A stretch of DNA of 64,000 bases from Sycobia sp. Sy_11 (taxonomy: Eukaryota > Arthropoda > Insecta > Hymenoptera > Epichrysomallidae): NCBI GenBank assembly GCA_018907035.1, contig JACCIC010000001.1:3732501-3796500 (forward strand), given 5' to 3'. The stretch's first letter is position 1. Every line of letters starts with the position of its first letter. Positions 1-13,420 of this stretch are shown in pieces. Both the position numbers and the translations under genes were made by a program. The notes beneath the pieces were generated by a model. It was not told the origin of the DNA and ran no database searches. It saw only the letters and a list, made by a program, of their open reading frames with translations.

Positions 1-1900
1 GGAAAGTATAGCAAAGAATTGAGATCTCCGTGTATATAGGGACGTGTACAAAGATTGGTACTACGACGAGTCCAAAACCGAGATATTCTGGTGATACGAT
101 CGGAACATCTTCTGGTTAGAGATTATTGCTCATCAGTTGAAGAATAAAAACGTTGAAACCTTGAAACATCCAATGCACTCTTGGAAATTCAGGGAATTAA
201 AATTTTGCTCTTTTAAAGAGTTACCATCGAAAGTTGGTCAGATCGCTGTCTAGAGATTCGCTTAACTAAAATTTTTTTTATTAATTTCTTTGGTTTTTCG
301 AAAAGGTTGATTTACCAAGTCGTTGCATCATTGCTTCTTGGAGCTATACGAAAAGGGCAATCTTGATATCATGTGATCTCAGGCTTGTGCAACATTGGTT
401 AAACATTTTTCACGTGCAGCAGAAAATTATTATGCGATAAAAAGTAAAACTAATTTTTCGAATTGGCTACTTTGGACAGAAATTGTCAAGAAGCTTATAT
501 GCCGCTCTTTAGTTACAAGACACTTTTATAGCTTCTCGCATCAAAATACCGGGTGTGTTCAAAAAGTAATATGACCCTTTTAATTTCATTGGATATTATT
601 TACATTCGATTTTTTTTTCCTACCTCGGCACACTCGCCCCGAAAATATATTCACCGTCCCAGCAACGTTAAGCTTTCGTTGTTTGCCGTGCTTCATCGTT
701 TCATTATACATTATAAAAATAAAATTTGATGAAAATTCAACGATCAAGTTTAGTTTACTAAAACGGAATTAAATGCTCCCAAATACATGTTAACAGTGGC
801 ATGCATGAAGACTATATACTCTGAGCAAAGGAAATATTTACAAATGATACGAGCTCACTTCCAAGAAAGCTCAAACACGCCAACAAAACAGATCGCATTG
901 AGGCTGTGAAGAAGATTCTTTTGGAAAGTTCTATAATTCAATTTTAGCAAAATTGCTACGAATACAGTAGTATCGATTGACTCGTGTTATACAATTATCT
1001 CGGACGCTTTAGACAGGAGATTTGTGACAGCGGAGATTTTTTGGATACTGACACAGTTTTAGACAGAAGAACCATGATATTCTTCAATGATATATCCGTT
1101 GATCGCCGATGATTCTTTCCTGTTTTCGAAAAAATGAAGAGTCGCGAAAAACAGAGATTTACAGCGATTCAAGATATTAAGGACTGCATCACTGAAAGAA
1201 CTCAGAGCTTTACATGTAACAAAACAAAAGATCATGAGAAAAAAGAAACACATAAAAAATTACACAGTGATGGATAAATAAATAAATTCTGATTTAATAA
1301 GTCACTTTATATATTTAGTGTACATTGAATTTAATTTTAGCCTATCACCTGTACACGTCTTATTGGCAGGCTCTGTTAATAGAATCACGTACATTTGTAC
1401 ATCTGTGAAAAATCGATATTCACGCTCGATTCATACATTTGAAAATTTTGCGAAAATTTGTGGTACTCTTTGAAATCATTAATTAGATGTGCCAATCATA
1501 GAATTATATAGAAGGGAAATAATCACCTGCTGCGAATGTGCATGTCTATAGACTAAGGGTTGATATTGACAATCTATTTAATTTATGATGTTTTACCCTC
1601 ATATATTTTCAGATATTTTTTGCAGTTAATGGTTGATATAAAAAATAATAGACAATGTGTATTCTGCCAGAGGTACGTTTTATTTAATATTTTGAACATT
1701 TCTTATGATTGTGAAAACTAATCTATGGAAGTCCACTGATACGTTTGATTTTCGTGTCGTATCTTTTCCATAAAGTCATGCAGATGCAGCTTTCCTTAAT
1801 TTGTATTGATAGTTTATCAAAGATTATAATATTATACTGAAACATAAATTAGAGAACCAAATAATATCTAGTTACTAAAAAATTTTTTTAGTCGATATCT
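1..1900. other. AT-rich non-coding stretch, no gene seen
   Basis: No ORF here is convincing. Around 552-575 the sequence resembles the ends of some insect mariner-type elements (a GTGTGTTCAAAAAGTAA string), but I found no matching inverted end nearby. A short plus-strand stretch near 1120-1190 translates to a lysine-rich, helix-like segment that is too short to assign. Nothing else is recognisable. Confidence 0.5.
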
Positions 1901-2033
1901 TTTATTGTTCATTACGTTCAACAGCCATGTTTCACTTAAAATTTGCTTATCTCATCCTTGTTCACTAATCAATAATGATTTTTATTCGTATAAAGCCACG
2001 CGCACATGTATTATAAATCACATCCCGCCCCCC

Positions 2034-2054
2034 CTCTCTCTCTCTCTCTCTCTT
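2034..2054. repeat. (CT)n microsatellite
   Basis: Dinucleotide CT run directly after a C-rich tract. Confidence 0.95.
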
Positions 2055-2190
2055 TCTTCAAGGATTATTGATAGACTCCGATACGATATAAGACAATGTA
2101 AAACCACTTCACCAGAAATCTCATGTACGCCCGTAACACCATACAGCATCTCCATAATTTATCCGCTGATTTTTGCGAAGCCATGCGCCC

Positions 2191-2197
2191 GCGCGCG

Positions 2198-2240
<43 letters not shown>
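2191..2240. repeat. compound (GC)n(AC)n microsatellite
   Basis: An alternating GC run passes directly into an AC run. Alternating purine-pyrimidine DNA of this type is the classic Z-DNA-forming kind. ORFs read through it give only Arg-Ala and Thr-His repeats and are not genes. Confidence 0.95.
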
Positions 2241-2243
<3 letters not shown>

Positions 2244-2699
2244 GTGCACACAGGCACGTTTCTTCTTGTGCTTCTTTTTTCCTCTCTACTTCTTCATTTT
2301 TTCCCTCTTTTATTTTTGTTTTCTCTTCTCCTCCTCATCCTCCTTACCTCGGCAAGCGCAATAAGTACCTCTTGCAAGTTCTGTATATATACATATATAC
2401 GATATACACTTTGTCTCTTACCGCGACCTTCGGCCGACCGTTAAAGGCGAGCCAATTACGCACCGCGTGCAGTGCGTATATAGCGAGGGACAGAGAGAAT
2501 TTCGCGCCAATGGAGAGAACGCGAAATCGTAAAGATCACCTCCGGGATAAATTGCTTCCTCAGTCATCTCCGTGTCCTCTTTCCAAGCCTCCCCCCCTCT
2601 CACTCCTTCTCTCTCGCTCACATCATCGTCATTGTCAACATCCTCCAATATATAGTTCTATATATAGCATAAATATTGTTTTTAAAATTTATCCCACAT

Positions 2700-3780
2700 T
2701 TTGTTCAGGCATTAGAGTGAACAAGTAATGCGTCTGCGGTTTTTTTGGCTTTTCTTTCGTCTGAGCAGGTTCACATTTTATTATATTAAATATAAAGCAA
2801 ATTGTATTTACTGTTAACAAGAAAATAAAGTACGGACCAGCAGACCGAGGTTAAGTAACTTAGGATGGATAATTTCTTATTAAATTTGGTATAATAATAT
2901 ACAGGTAACGTGCATAGTCGACTGAAGCACCACCTATCTAGGGAAATTTGTAAGTTTTCGTTCCTCGTAACATTACAAGTGTATATATATATAATATACA
3001 AATAATTATAGAATTTGTACATAATTTGACGTTATATGCTTTTAGTGGAAACATAAACTTCCATAAAATGCCGCCTTGAGCGCGCTAGTGTCACTCCGAA
3101 TGGTGCCTACTATAGTAACAAGAAAATTTAATTCTAAATGTAAATTTGACAATAATACATATTCTGGCTAGTTCAATCTAAATTCCATCTATTTAATACC
3201 ACAATTACTCTATAGATCCTTCATTTTTTCTAATCTCAAAAAACACATGATAATAATATTTTCCACCAAAGATTTTACTTTTTTTAAACATATAAAACAT
3301 TTCTTAAATGCTATAAAACTTAAATCAAAATTAAAATAAATTGATATAATAGTAACTGTATAAAGCCATAAAGTACATAAATATTTTTTCCTATTCATTT
3401 CAACTATCGACAAAATAGTTATACTTTTACGTATCCAGAATATGCAAAATCACTTTAACAAAAAAAATGTTTATTCCAACATATGGAAAAATGTACCGTG
3501 ATAAAGAACAAAAAAACAAAAACCAATTGCCCCGAACGTATCCTTATATATTATCTTATATATGATATGATATATATTAAGCATTACAACTTTTACCGTA
3601 CATACACCAGGGGAGGATAGACAAAAGAGGAGAGAGTAGAGGAGTGTAAAGAGAGGAAAAAACGAGAGGAGGCGTAGAGAAGAAGAGAAGGAGGAGACTC
3701 TTGACCTCGTTTCAACCATACCTCCCATACAGTATGTGCATATATAAGCGTATACGCGCGTCCATTTATCCTTACGCCTC
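2700..3780. other. non-coding, AT-rich then purine-rich
   Basis: No gene is recognised. About 3600-3710 is a purine-rich (GAGGA-type) tract; open frames through it are low-complexity shadows. Confidence 0.5.
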
Positions 3781-3796
3781 TTTACACTCGCGTACT

Positions 3797-3816
3797 CACA
3801 CACACACACACACACA
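3797..3816. repeat. (AC)n microsatellite
   Basis: Short run of CA units in non-coding DNA. Confidence 0.9.
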
Positions 3817-3929
3817 TTAGATTCCTCGCGGCATATAGACACGCGCAAAAATAAAGAAGCAAAAAAAAACGTGCACCCGTTTAATGCATATACCATTCGA
3901 CGAATCAACCTAGTTTTCTTTTGCGCTCT

Positions 3930-3972
3930 ACTAGTGCTGCTGTTGCTGTTGCTGCTGCTGCTGCTGGTGCTG
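3930..3972. repeat. CTG/TTG trinucleotide run
   Basis: An imperfect run of CTG, TTG and GTG units is followed by a poly-C tract (about 3987-3998). It marks the start of a CpG-rich island reaching about 4.9 kb. On the minus strand it reads as an Ala/Thr-rich stretch, with no support for coding. Confidence 0.9.
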
Positions 3973-3979
3973 CTACGGT

Positions 3980-4940
3980 TGCCAGACCCCCCCCCCCCAA
4001 CCGTTTGCGGTTTCGTTGCGCGATAGCGGTTCGATTCGATAGAAGAGCGACGGGAGCAATAGCATACATATATATATGCGTGTGAGATGCATACATTCCC
4101 GCGGGGAGGGGGCGGAGGAGGTTAGGACGAGGGTCTCTACGTACAACGGGCAAAAAAGCGCTCTTTGGCGAAAGAGATGCGCGCGTGCGCGCGCACACAC
4201 ACACACACGCGCGCGCGCTCGATACGAGATCTTGGGCGCGAGATTGTACCGCGGGGGAGCGACACAGCCGCGTATTAAGCGTACATAGCGCGGGAGTGTG
4301 AGGAACTGAGAAGAGTCGGGTAAGACGAGGTCAACCGCCTCCCTTTGTATATACAAATATTCTCGACATTATGCACTTGAACTCTCGATGGGTGGGACGC
4401 ATTTTTGCCTCGGGCTCGCGCTTTATACCCTCGCGGGGGATGGGGGAAGGGGGGGGGGTGTAACGAGTCTTCGTCGGAGGGCCGCGGGGGGAGGGTGGAG
4501 GTAAAAATAAAAACAGGCATCGTCGGCCCGCGCTCCTTCGTTTTAATCGAGTGGCAAGCCGGGGGAATCTGAAGTGTTCAGTTGGCGGGGAGGTGGAAGG
4601 GGGTGTTTTACACCCCGTCTCGCTCGATAACACAGAAATATTCGGTAAGGGGAGGTTCGTAAAACACGTAATAGAGCTATAGTATGGCCCTAATTCGAGC
4701 CCCACGACTTGCACTCATTTAGTCACTCCGGCCCACTTGCCTACGTAGCTTTTTTTCATTCCACCCCCTCCGTTCGACGGGCCGCGCGGCTCTACGAAAC
4801 CGCCCCACATATAAACGCCGTGTTGCCGACAAGACTCGCCGGCCTATGAGTATTACGCTTTTCGGCCAATCGCCGCGGCGCGCGCCACAATTTTCAATAA
4901 CGATAATATCGGCGCGAATTTTCACTCGGACACGGTTGAA
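3980..4940. other. CpG-rich island
   Basis: The base composition changes sharply from the AT-rich surroundings to CpG-dense DNA with CG/CA alternating tracts (4180-4218) and G-rich runs (4447-4460, 4488-4498). Such islands in insect genomes often mark promoters or simple-repeat-rich regulatory DNA. I find no convincing start codon or splice pair. Confidence 0.5.
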
Positions 4941-4949
4941 AGTGGGACA

Positions 4950-7200
4950 ACGTGTTAACTCGGAATGACGTACGAGTTTACATTGAGCCACGATAACGCA
5001 GAACAATCAGAACAATCATTATGGGAGAACATGTTTTTTTTTTGTTTTCATATCATTTGAAAATGAATTTCTGACGCACAGTGGCTTGAACTTTGAAAGG
5101 GTCGGATAATATTCATATAAACTATAATATATCATATAAACTGGTAAATCATTCCGAAACTCCATCATCCCCGCATTCGAGTAAAAATTCATGCACATCT
5201 TATCAATATTGTGTCGTGCGTGCTGTACAATTGGCCGATTTACATACACAGCGACAAATCCCATTTTATTCGGCTAGCGAATCTTTTCAGAAACACGGTA
5301 TATAATAAAGAGGCCTTATTTTTTTTGGAAAGAGGTTGTTCCTATAAATTTTTTTTTTTTAATTTTGTCTCCTTTTTTCAGCTTGAAAGTTTCTTCGATT
5401 ACAGACGAGTGTGAAATTTTGTTCACCCGTATTCCATGGATGTAAATCAGCAATTTTTCGTAGTGCAGTTTTTATTTTTACGATTTTATTTTTTGAAACT
5501 TAAAATACCATATAAAACTCTGTCTCTAAAGCTTTTTTTTTTAAAACTTTCGATTTTTTAGTTATCTGCAACTATATAAAATATAAAAGTTATTTAGAAA
5601 TATATGTTTGTAAACAATTTCTACATCACAGGTTAAAAATGAATTTTTCTTCTAAAGGAACAAATATTTTCTATAAAACCTATAATAAAAAGTTCAAGTT
5701 TCAGGATTTAGGCAGACATTTCTATTGGGCGTGAAAAATAAAAAAAAATTATATGAAAATAAAAAAAAATTCTTCTCTTACATTTCTAGCAAATAATTAC
5801 CATTTACAATTTAGTATTCTGATTGGAGATTTCAGCGTAGTGTAATTCTATAAAAATACGAATGACTGATGTATTTTTTATACATTAAGAAGAAATTGTA
5901 AAGCCCAAATCATATACAAGTATTAAGAAGCTTACAGATTCCACTTTTTTCTTTTAACTTAAAAAAGCTTTTATTAGGTTGCGCAGTACGTTTTTAATTA
6001 ATAAACATGTTGAAACTTTACATTTCCCATCCAATGGTTCTTACAGAATAGAGGGAACGTTTTTAACAGTACTTTCATAATCTGCGTCACTGTCAATTTT
6101 GACTCACTGAACTCTTGCGTAAGTCCGCGAAGAAAGCGACAGCTTAGTAGTCGTTTAACAGATGCTTTAGCCTCGTTTTTTTCTTTCTTTTTTTTTAATA
6201 GTAAAGCTTTAATGGAAAATCTTCTCTTTTTGTTTTCGTGAAAATAGAGAAATATAGATTAAGAGTAAAATAACAAGAACTATATATACTTGAAGGTACT
6301 TTTGATTATAGATTTTTTTCGACCATTTAAATCAAATAAATTTCGGACTGGTTTTACACAATTATCCACTGAAATAGACGAAAAATTTAAAATGTGTTGT
6401 CATATATCACATCCATCGCGTACTAGAATATATACATACCTAAGGTATTGGGAAAATACTAAATATTATAATAGCAAATTTCTCATTTTAATGCTGATAA
6501 AATGTTCTTTTCATCTTCTATTCAAATTCTTTGCATAATTGCAACATAACTTGTATACGAATAATTGGTAATAAAAGCACATGTTTTTATTGAATCGAAA
6601 ATATTGTTTCTATCAGTCGATGAAGATATTATAGATGCAATTTATTTATTAATTTGTTTTCTATTTTTCAGCTTTATTTTTCTAGATTAACAATAATAGT
6701 TATCAACCCCTTGTAGTTTTCCTTAATTATAGATGTAACAAACAAATAATTAAATAAATCATAATTTTTTAAATTAACTAGTTTGATTTCAAACAAATTA
6801 CGGTTTTCGGATTGTTCTATTGAATAGACAGTTTTGCTTAGTTTTCGAAAACAGTTTCCATGGTATATTTCCTCAAAAACAAAAAAAAAAGTTAATTTAA
6901 TTAAAAAATAATAGATTTCGAAACTAGTGAGAAAAATAGGTAACTTTCGAACCAATTCGTCTTTGACAAGAAAGACTAGTTTGACCATTTATACACCCCA
7001 GTGTGGGAAATGTCTTCATTATGCGTTAAAGGAATTAGAGGAGGGATATTGTATAATTTAAAAAAATCCATATATTATTCTCAACGGAATAAGGTATAGA
7101 GAAAGAAAAAAAAGTAAATCTCAATATTATAATCATAATAGGCTGCATTCATCTCGTCAAAATAACAGGACCTTACTCTGGCCGTATAATTTTGTAGTTT
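4950..7200. other. AT-rich non-coding stretch
   Basis: Homopolymer A/T runs and short random ORFs. No domain, splice structure or RNA gene is recognised. Confidence 0.5.
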
Positions 7201-7205
7201 CTATT

Positions 7206-7208
<3 letters not shown>

Positions 7209-7254
<46 letters not shown>
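7209..7254. repeat. (AG)n microsatellite
   Basis: Pure AG run at the left edge of a CpG-rich island. Confidence 0.95.
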
Positions 7255-7257
<3 letters not shown>

Positions 7258-7379
7258 CCGATAAGAAACAATGTCTCGTCCGCCAACGCCACCCACACCA
7301 TCACCGCATCTATATAAAGATGTATATAAATGTATAGAAACAAAAAGAGTTGCGGGTGTGGGTGAGAGGGAGTGGGAGA

Positions 7380-7686
7380 GACAGAAATCCAGCGCGATTC
7401 TCGGTCGCATAGACGCACCACCCGCGACCCGTTACTCGGCTGCGACGTATATATGTATCATACACACAGTAAACTGAAACTCGGCCGAGGCTCCTCTCGC
7501 GCGGCCGGTAGAGCGGCGGGAGGGGCGGGGGGAGGGCAGCGTTCACTTGCATAACGCACTGTAATTATAATAGAAGCCGGGGCCCGGCAACCCGCGGGCC
7601 CCTCTCGTACGCGCCGGCCGCGGCGTTAATTTATATGGCCGGGCGGGCGCGGGCAGCGGGCGCAGCAGCAAAGAACCAGCATACTG

Positions 7687-7741
<55 letters not shown>

Positions 7742-7930
7742 TATCTACACACTCGCGCTTTTATGCTCTGAAAAGTTTGAAAACACCCGCCGCTGCACCT
7801 GCGATACGCGAGTACATATTATAATAACCAGGCAGGCGGCAGCTCCGGCATTTTGCCGAACGCGCCCGTGAGCTCGGGCTGCAGGACACGCGCGCAATCG
7901 TTGCACATCACGCCCGCGCCGCCCCCTCGG
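7380..7930. other. CpG-rich island with embedded AT repeat
   Basis: GC-rich DNA (for example 7480-7660, with CCGG- and GCGC-rich words) is interrupted by the AT microsatellite at 7687-7739. No ORF with recognisable sequence. Confidence 0.5.
7687..7739. repeat. (AT)n microsatellite
   Basis: About 26 AT units inside GC-rich DNA. Confidence 0.95.
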
Positions 7931-7967
7931 CAGAGGAAAATTATCTTACTTGCGAGCGTCAAACGCA

Positions 7968-7970
<3 letters not shown>

Positions 7971-8007
<37 letters not shown>
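7971..8007. repeat. (GA)n microsatellite
   Basis: Pure GA run. It opens a three-repeat cluster with the AT and CT runs that follow. Confidence 0.95.
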
Positions 8008-8008
<1 letters not shown>

Positions 8009-8045
8009 CATTAAATAGAACGAGAAATAGCGTTTATGCGCTGTA

Positions 8046-8046
<1 letters not shown>

Positions 8047-8095
<49 letters not shown>
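8047..8095. repeat. (TA)n microsatellite
   Basis: TA run followed by degenerate TA-rich sequence to about 8155. Confidence 0.95.
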
Positions 8096-8099
<4 letters not shown>

Positions 8100-8156
8100 A
8101 TAATATATATATATAATATAATACCGATACTTACAATATATAATAGTATACCGAGA

Positions 8157-8157
<1 letters not shown>

Positions 8158-8206
<49 letters not shown>

Positions 8207-8300
8207 GCTCTCTCTCTCTCGCTCTCTCTCTCTCTCTATCTCTCTCTCTCCCTATCTATCTGTCTATCTATCTATCTGTCAAGCTATCTATCTCTTTATC
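8158..8300. repeat. (TC)n / (TCTA)n compound microsatellite
   Basis: A pure CT run passes into interrupted CT and then TCTA/TCTG tetranucleotide units. This looks like stepwise decay of an originally uniform tract. Confidence 0.95.
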
Positions 8301-10020
8301 TAAATTTATTCTCGATTCATATATAATCCTTAAGGATTGTAAGGATTAGCTTTTTCTTTTCTCTATGAGGATATAGAGAACGAGTTAGTTCGTGTACTTT
8401 GGGGGATTTTTTTTTTTTTTTTTGGTCACAGAGAAACCAGCTTTGTGCCAGCCTCTTACTATATTTTTTTCCTTTTTCTGACACCATACGTGTGACGCAA
8501 GATTCCCAATTTCTTTTTGTACTTTTAGCTGAAATATGTAAAAAAATTTATATATACAAAGATATTTTATGAAACTTTAATTATATTTATAATGGATAAG
8601 TAAATAAATACGTATATTTGCGTAATCTAAAAAAAGAAGAGTATTTTTCGAAAAATTAATTCGTTTTTTTTAAGAAGTATAATATAAATAGACACTAAAA
8701 ACATTTTGGAAGTTTATTATTTGAAAATAAAAATTCTAGAATAATTCAATTTACAAAAGAAAAAAAATTAAATTAACATGTCGAAGGTAAGAATGAAAAA
8801 AAAGATTATCATAATTTTTTTTTACTTTCTCAGTGATTGCAACTATCAACGCACATTAAATGATAATAATATTTTTTAATACTTCATTTATTGGTTAGCT
8901 ATTTGTGTAGTTATTTAAATAAAACTTAAATACGATTCCCCCACATTTTTATGAATAGTCTTCAATGTTTCGAAAGCTTCCCAGAGCAAATTTTTATACT
9001 GTCTTGAACATAAAAAGACATCAGGAGACGCGTAATAGCACTGTATCATATATTCGACCGAAGCGCATCACGTGTGACCGAAAAAATCGCCCCGAAATGG
9101 TTGAAAAGAGCAGAAAGAGCTGAAAATTGCCAATTATCCTTTATTATCGCAAAAATTCACGAGCACGTACGTAGGCCAGTCGAAGATACTTCGCAGCGAA
9201 ATTCGACGTCGTTCACATGCCACGCGTAGGAAACTGAGCGCGCTCCAGTTTACACCGGTCGGCCGGCAATTTGGCTTCAAATGCGCTTTTCTTGAAATGC
9301 CTTCCTTTCAATTCGCATGGGCTGCCCGGACTGTCGGCCCCAATCACTGACGAATTTTTAATGATCGCAGTTGCGATTAGGCGACTGGGGTCGTTTTTAA
9401 ATTATAATTCTTACATTACCTAATTTCAAGTATTGCAAAGTATCATTTTAAATATAATGACGGATTAAATGTTTTGACGTCATACATTTAAAGAATTTTA
9501 CGTATTTTTATTTTTGGAAGAGGAACAAAAACGGAATAAAATGTATGAAAACGCCTCTAGATTACTACTGAACTTTTAATATTTGCAACTGTATGGCTTG
9601 GTGCAATTGGAGAGAAAAAAAAACACACTCACAAATAATGTAAAACTATTCTGTCCGTATTACTTTCAGGCGAAAATTGCTACCTGCATACATTGCACTG
9701 TTAAAATCAACTCGGACGAGTCAGTTATATATACAATACTTGACCAGGTTTTTACAACTTTAAAATTATCGATGAAAAACTGTCTCAATAACGTACAGTT
9801 TGAAAACATCTGTCAATACGACTAGCATCGTAAGTTCAATTAATTCGAATCGCCTTTCCTCGACTTCTGCGGAATTTACAAAAGGAAAAGGTAAAAAAAA
9901 AAATTATTCAAGCCTTCCAATTTTTACGCGCGTCCTCCTTAAACCCAGCTGAGCTTTTCCCCCCCTTTTACATATTCAAGCTTCAATGGAGTTTTAAATT
10001 CATCTGGGAATGAATCTACT
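8300..10020. other. non-coding with one CpG-richer block
   Basis: Mostly AT-rich. About 9040-9390 is distinctly more complex and CpG-richer than its flanks, with no simple repeats and no long ORF, which fits a regulatory element. No gene is recognised. Confidence 0.45.
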
Positions 10021-10042
10021 CCCCTCCTTCCTCTCCCTCTCT

Positions 10043-10066
10043 TTCTCTCTCTCTCTCTCTCTCTCC
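10043..10066. repeat. (CT)n microsatellite
   Basis: CT run inside a pyrimidine-rich tract (about 10020-10083). Confidence 0.9.
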
Positions 10067-10298
10067 CTCCCCCTCCCTCTCTCGCCGATCGATTGTGCTC
10101 GTTAAGGCGACCTTATATACTCCCTATAGCCTACTCTGAGACGCTCTCTACGCCTTTTTTTTTATTTCATAAAAATCCGCTCTGTATTTCATGCAGTATT
10201 GTAGTAAAGCGCATTTCCTTTTTCTTTTACTTTTATGCACGAGAGAGCTAGTTCCGCAAAATACCCGTGTGTTATATTGTGATGTATACAACATGTTA

Positions 10299-10301
<3 letters not shown>

Positions 10302-10340
<39 letters not shown>
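10302..10340. repeat. (AT)n microsatellite
   Basis: Pure AT run. Confidence 0.95.
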
Positions 10341-10343
<3 letters not shown>

Positions 10344-10344
10344 G

Positions 10345-11419
10345 TTATTTATATGTTAAATTTAAAATTAAAATCTCATTGCGAGATCGTATGTAACTGT
10401 ATTTTTAAAAGATACGTATAGAAATCAACGGGGATATGAAATAGTAAAATTTATACCTTTGAATTGCATACGTTTTTCAATTATGCACGTATATCTTGCT
10501 TTTCTAAAATGCGATAACAAAATACTACCCCATTTTAATTTACCTGGTGAAATGTTTCAAAAACTCAATAAGAGAAAAAAATAATAAAAGAAATATCAAA
10601 ATACGTTCAGATTCACATGCGGATGTGTTTTGGACGACAGGATTTTGAAATCTTTAACATTAAAATCATTTCCATTATCAAATTAATATTTTCATTTTTG
10701 TGTCAAGAAAGCTGTATTTCTTTTTAATAATGAATGTCTTTGCTCAATCGAACAATTTCAATCAAATAAATTAAACGTAACTCACGCAAATATTTCCTTA
10801 ATTCAAAAAACGAATGTCTTTCTACCGAAAGAATAAGTCATTTATTACTTGCTTATAAGAATGTTTTCAATTTATTAAAAATTTGCTTCACCGAGCCTAC
10901 TAGGGCTCCGAGCCCAAAATCAGGTCAGTTACTCAAATAGTCCTTTGGATTTAGCGAAAGATTGATTTTTTGCACAGTTCTTGTTAAGTCACTTATAGTT
11001 TGCGAGACATTCCAGTACATAAGTTAAAGATACTTTGAATATACAGCATGCACAAGACATAATTCTTATTCTATTTAACAACCAAAAAAAAGGGCGAAAG
11101 AAACTTTGATGAAAATTGATGAAGTTATGCTTAACACGGACCTAACAGTATAAATTAAAGAGATTAGTTTTTAAATATTCAAATATATCGTATGTGCCTA
11201 AAAATTAAAAAAAAATAATAACGTATACAAGAATACATTATACTATAATGAAAATAAATTTAAAAAAAATTATGTACAGTTATTTCAATAAACGTTGCGC
11301 TTCCGATCTGTCAAAAGTAGGCGAAAAACACTTCATTTTTTTTATTACAGTCATTATGACTTTTCGAAATTAATTATATTGTCTAAAAATCGCGGCTTGA
11401 ATTTTTGATTAAATTTAAA

Positions 11420-11420
<1 letters not shown>
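10345..11420. other. AT-rich non-coding stretch
   Basis: No gene, repeat family or RNA recognised. Confidence 0.5.

Positions 11421-11421
<1 letters not shown>

Positions 11422-11473
<52 letters not shown>
11422..11473. repeat. (AT)n microsatellite
   Basis: Pure AT run; a second one lies 110 bp further on. Confidence 0.95.
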
Positions 11474-11475
<2 letters not shown>

Positions 11476-11583
11476 TTCGAGCATGTGCTCAAACTTTTTT
11501 ACAGAACACTTCGACTCCTCTAAGTCATTAGTGAGAACCGCACATTTCCAAATATTTGCTACATTAACGTTTTCATTAGTCAC

Positions 11584-11584
<1 letters not shown>

Positions 11585-11641
<57 letters not shown>
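11585..11641. repeat. (TA)n microsatellite
   Basis: Pure TA run of about 28 units. Confidence 0.95.
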
Positions 11642-11643
<2 letters not shown>

Positions 11644-11696
11644 AAACGAGCACGAAATTGTATCCCTGTCCTTGAAACTCTCCCCCTATTACTAAA

Positions 11697-11721
11697 ACAC
11701 ACACACACACACACACACACA
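11697..11721. repeat. (AC)n microsatellite
   Basis: Pure AC run. Confidence 0.95.
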
Positions 11722-11849
11722 GCTCGCTTAATTCATTATATATAACCTGTCGCTGAATTTGGAAGAGATCGGGGCGACAGGTGTGTGTCGTTTGCGTCAA
11801 GCCGTGTGGAAATTCACCATGGAACCCTACACTGTACACGTAGGAAGTA

Positions 11850-13370
11850 TATATAGCTAGTCCCCCCGTTTCTTCAAAGGGATCGAGAAATTTTTATCAG
11901 GATCTAACGCTTAGGAACTAGAAGCGGGAATTGAGAACTCTATAAGCTATATTAAAATATAAGCAAAATGAATTTTTTCTAAGCGATAATTAGTATAACC
12001 TTAACGACAAATGACTTCCTACTAAATAAAAATATTATTTTTAATATACAATATTTCGATGTCAAATAAACTGAAAAATATCGTAACGAACAGTAAATTA
12101 ATTTTATTCAAATTTAATATATTTGTTTCTGGTAATAATAATATCACCAAAGAATATGTGTCAAAAGAAAACTTTAATTTAATTTGAGTTATGCACAATT
12201 AAAACGAACTATTTTATATAATTTAATCAAATCCTGATTTAATACATTTATAATGCCAAATTTTAACAAAGCTTGGGTATTATAGACAAAAGAATATTTA
12301 GTGCTTATAAGTAATTTAAAAAAAATTATTCTGGTGAATATTTTGTAGGGAGCGAAGGATTTTCCTATACGATACTAGCAGTGAATTTTCACCTTCAGTT
12401 TAAAAGTTAATTTTCAAGGTCGCCTATAGGCCTAAGTGATGTTCATTAAATGGCCACTCCTATTTTTGGTTTTGAAAACTACGGTCAGTATCTAACTATG
12501 CAAATGGTCAATGTGATTCATTTTGATCGAAATCTCGCATGCAAATGTTAACATTTGTAGCAGGTTCTACGAGAGGTTCTAGTTAACGTTTTAATCGATG
12601 AAATTTTAATTAATTTCATAGCAACTCTCATTTTTTTACCCAAAGTCTGAAAGACAGAACAAATTTACGTTTAGATAGTCGGACTCATCATGGGATTCAT
12701 TTGCTTCCCTAAGGTCATGAAAAAGCCAATATTGCCTTTTTTATTTGTTGGCACTCCAAAAGCCTCATAAAGCTGTTTGTGAAAAAAAGTTCAGATAATC
12801 GTTACTTGACTCGATGGGAAATTCAGGTTTTTACAAACTTCACAGGTGATGCGAAGGTCACTTTAAAAGAACGAATTAAGAAAGTAAGATTTGGAAATTA
12901 AGATCTTATGATTTTGAAACGAAATGGTCGATCCCTCGCGGGAATTAAATATTATCAAATATGTACTAACTGAACGTAGAATATTTCATGCTTTCACGTG
13001 CGTGAGATGAAAAATATGAAATTCTCTTATATAAAAAAAAAAAAAACGCAAATGAACCTTAAATAGACTATGCAAAATAACCATAGAATCAAAATCAAGA
13101 TTATCCGTTAATTTCATTGAAGATCGTACAATTTTTGTTTTAACTAATCTTCCGAATAATAAGGACCTGCAAAGTTTTTTCAGGCCTTATCGTTACTTCG
13201 GTAACACGATGTATATTCCCAAGGATACTGTATAATGTATACTCCCTCAAGATAGGCTGTAAACACACTCCATGACATACACACATACCTATATACGCAT
13301 GCAAAAGCAATCAAAGTAAAGCAAGTAAAGCAACTCCAAATAAAACGCGCATGATCTTCGATCCCTCTTA
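11850..13370. other. non-coding stretch
   Basis: AT-rich and without long ORFs. 12400-12900 is more complex and contains several AAGGTC-type words that also occur in the inverted-repeat element at 14.9 kb, so a degenerate interspersed repeat is possible but not demonstrated. Confidence 0.4.
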
Positions 13371-13378
13371 TCTGCCCG

Positions 13379-13380
<2 letters not shown>

Positions 13381-13418
<38 letters not shown>
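13381..13418. repeat. (CT)n microsatellite
   Basis: Pure CT run at the left edge of a CpG-rich island. Confidence 0.95.

Positions 13419-13420
<2 letters not shown>

Noticed and set aside
541..580. Mariner-like terminal GTGTGTTCAAAAAGTAA
   Set aside because: No inverted partner or transposase remnant found within several kb, so not called as an element.
1059..1253. Short ORF on minus and a lysine-rich BESS-like stretch on plus
   Set aside because: Too short and without flanking MADF or splice evidence; resemblance to a BESS helix is within chance.
2123..2728. Long plus-strand ORFs through the GC/AC repeat (179 and 201 aa)
   Set aside because: They are kept open by the dinucleotide tracts; the translation is Arg-Ala and Thr-His runs with no domain and no consistent splice context.
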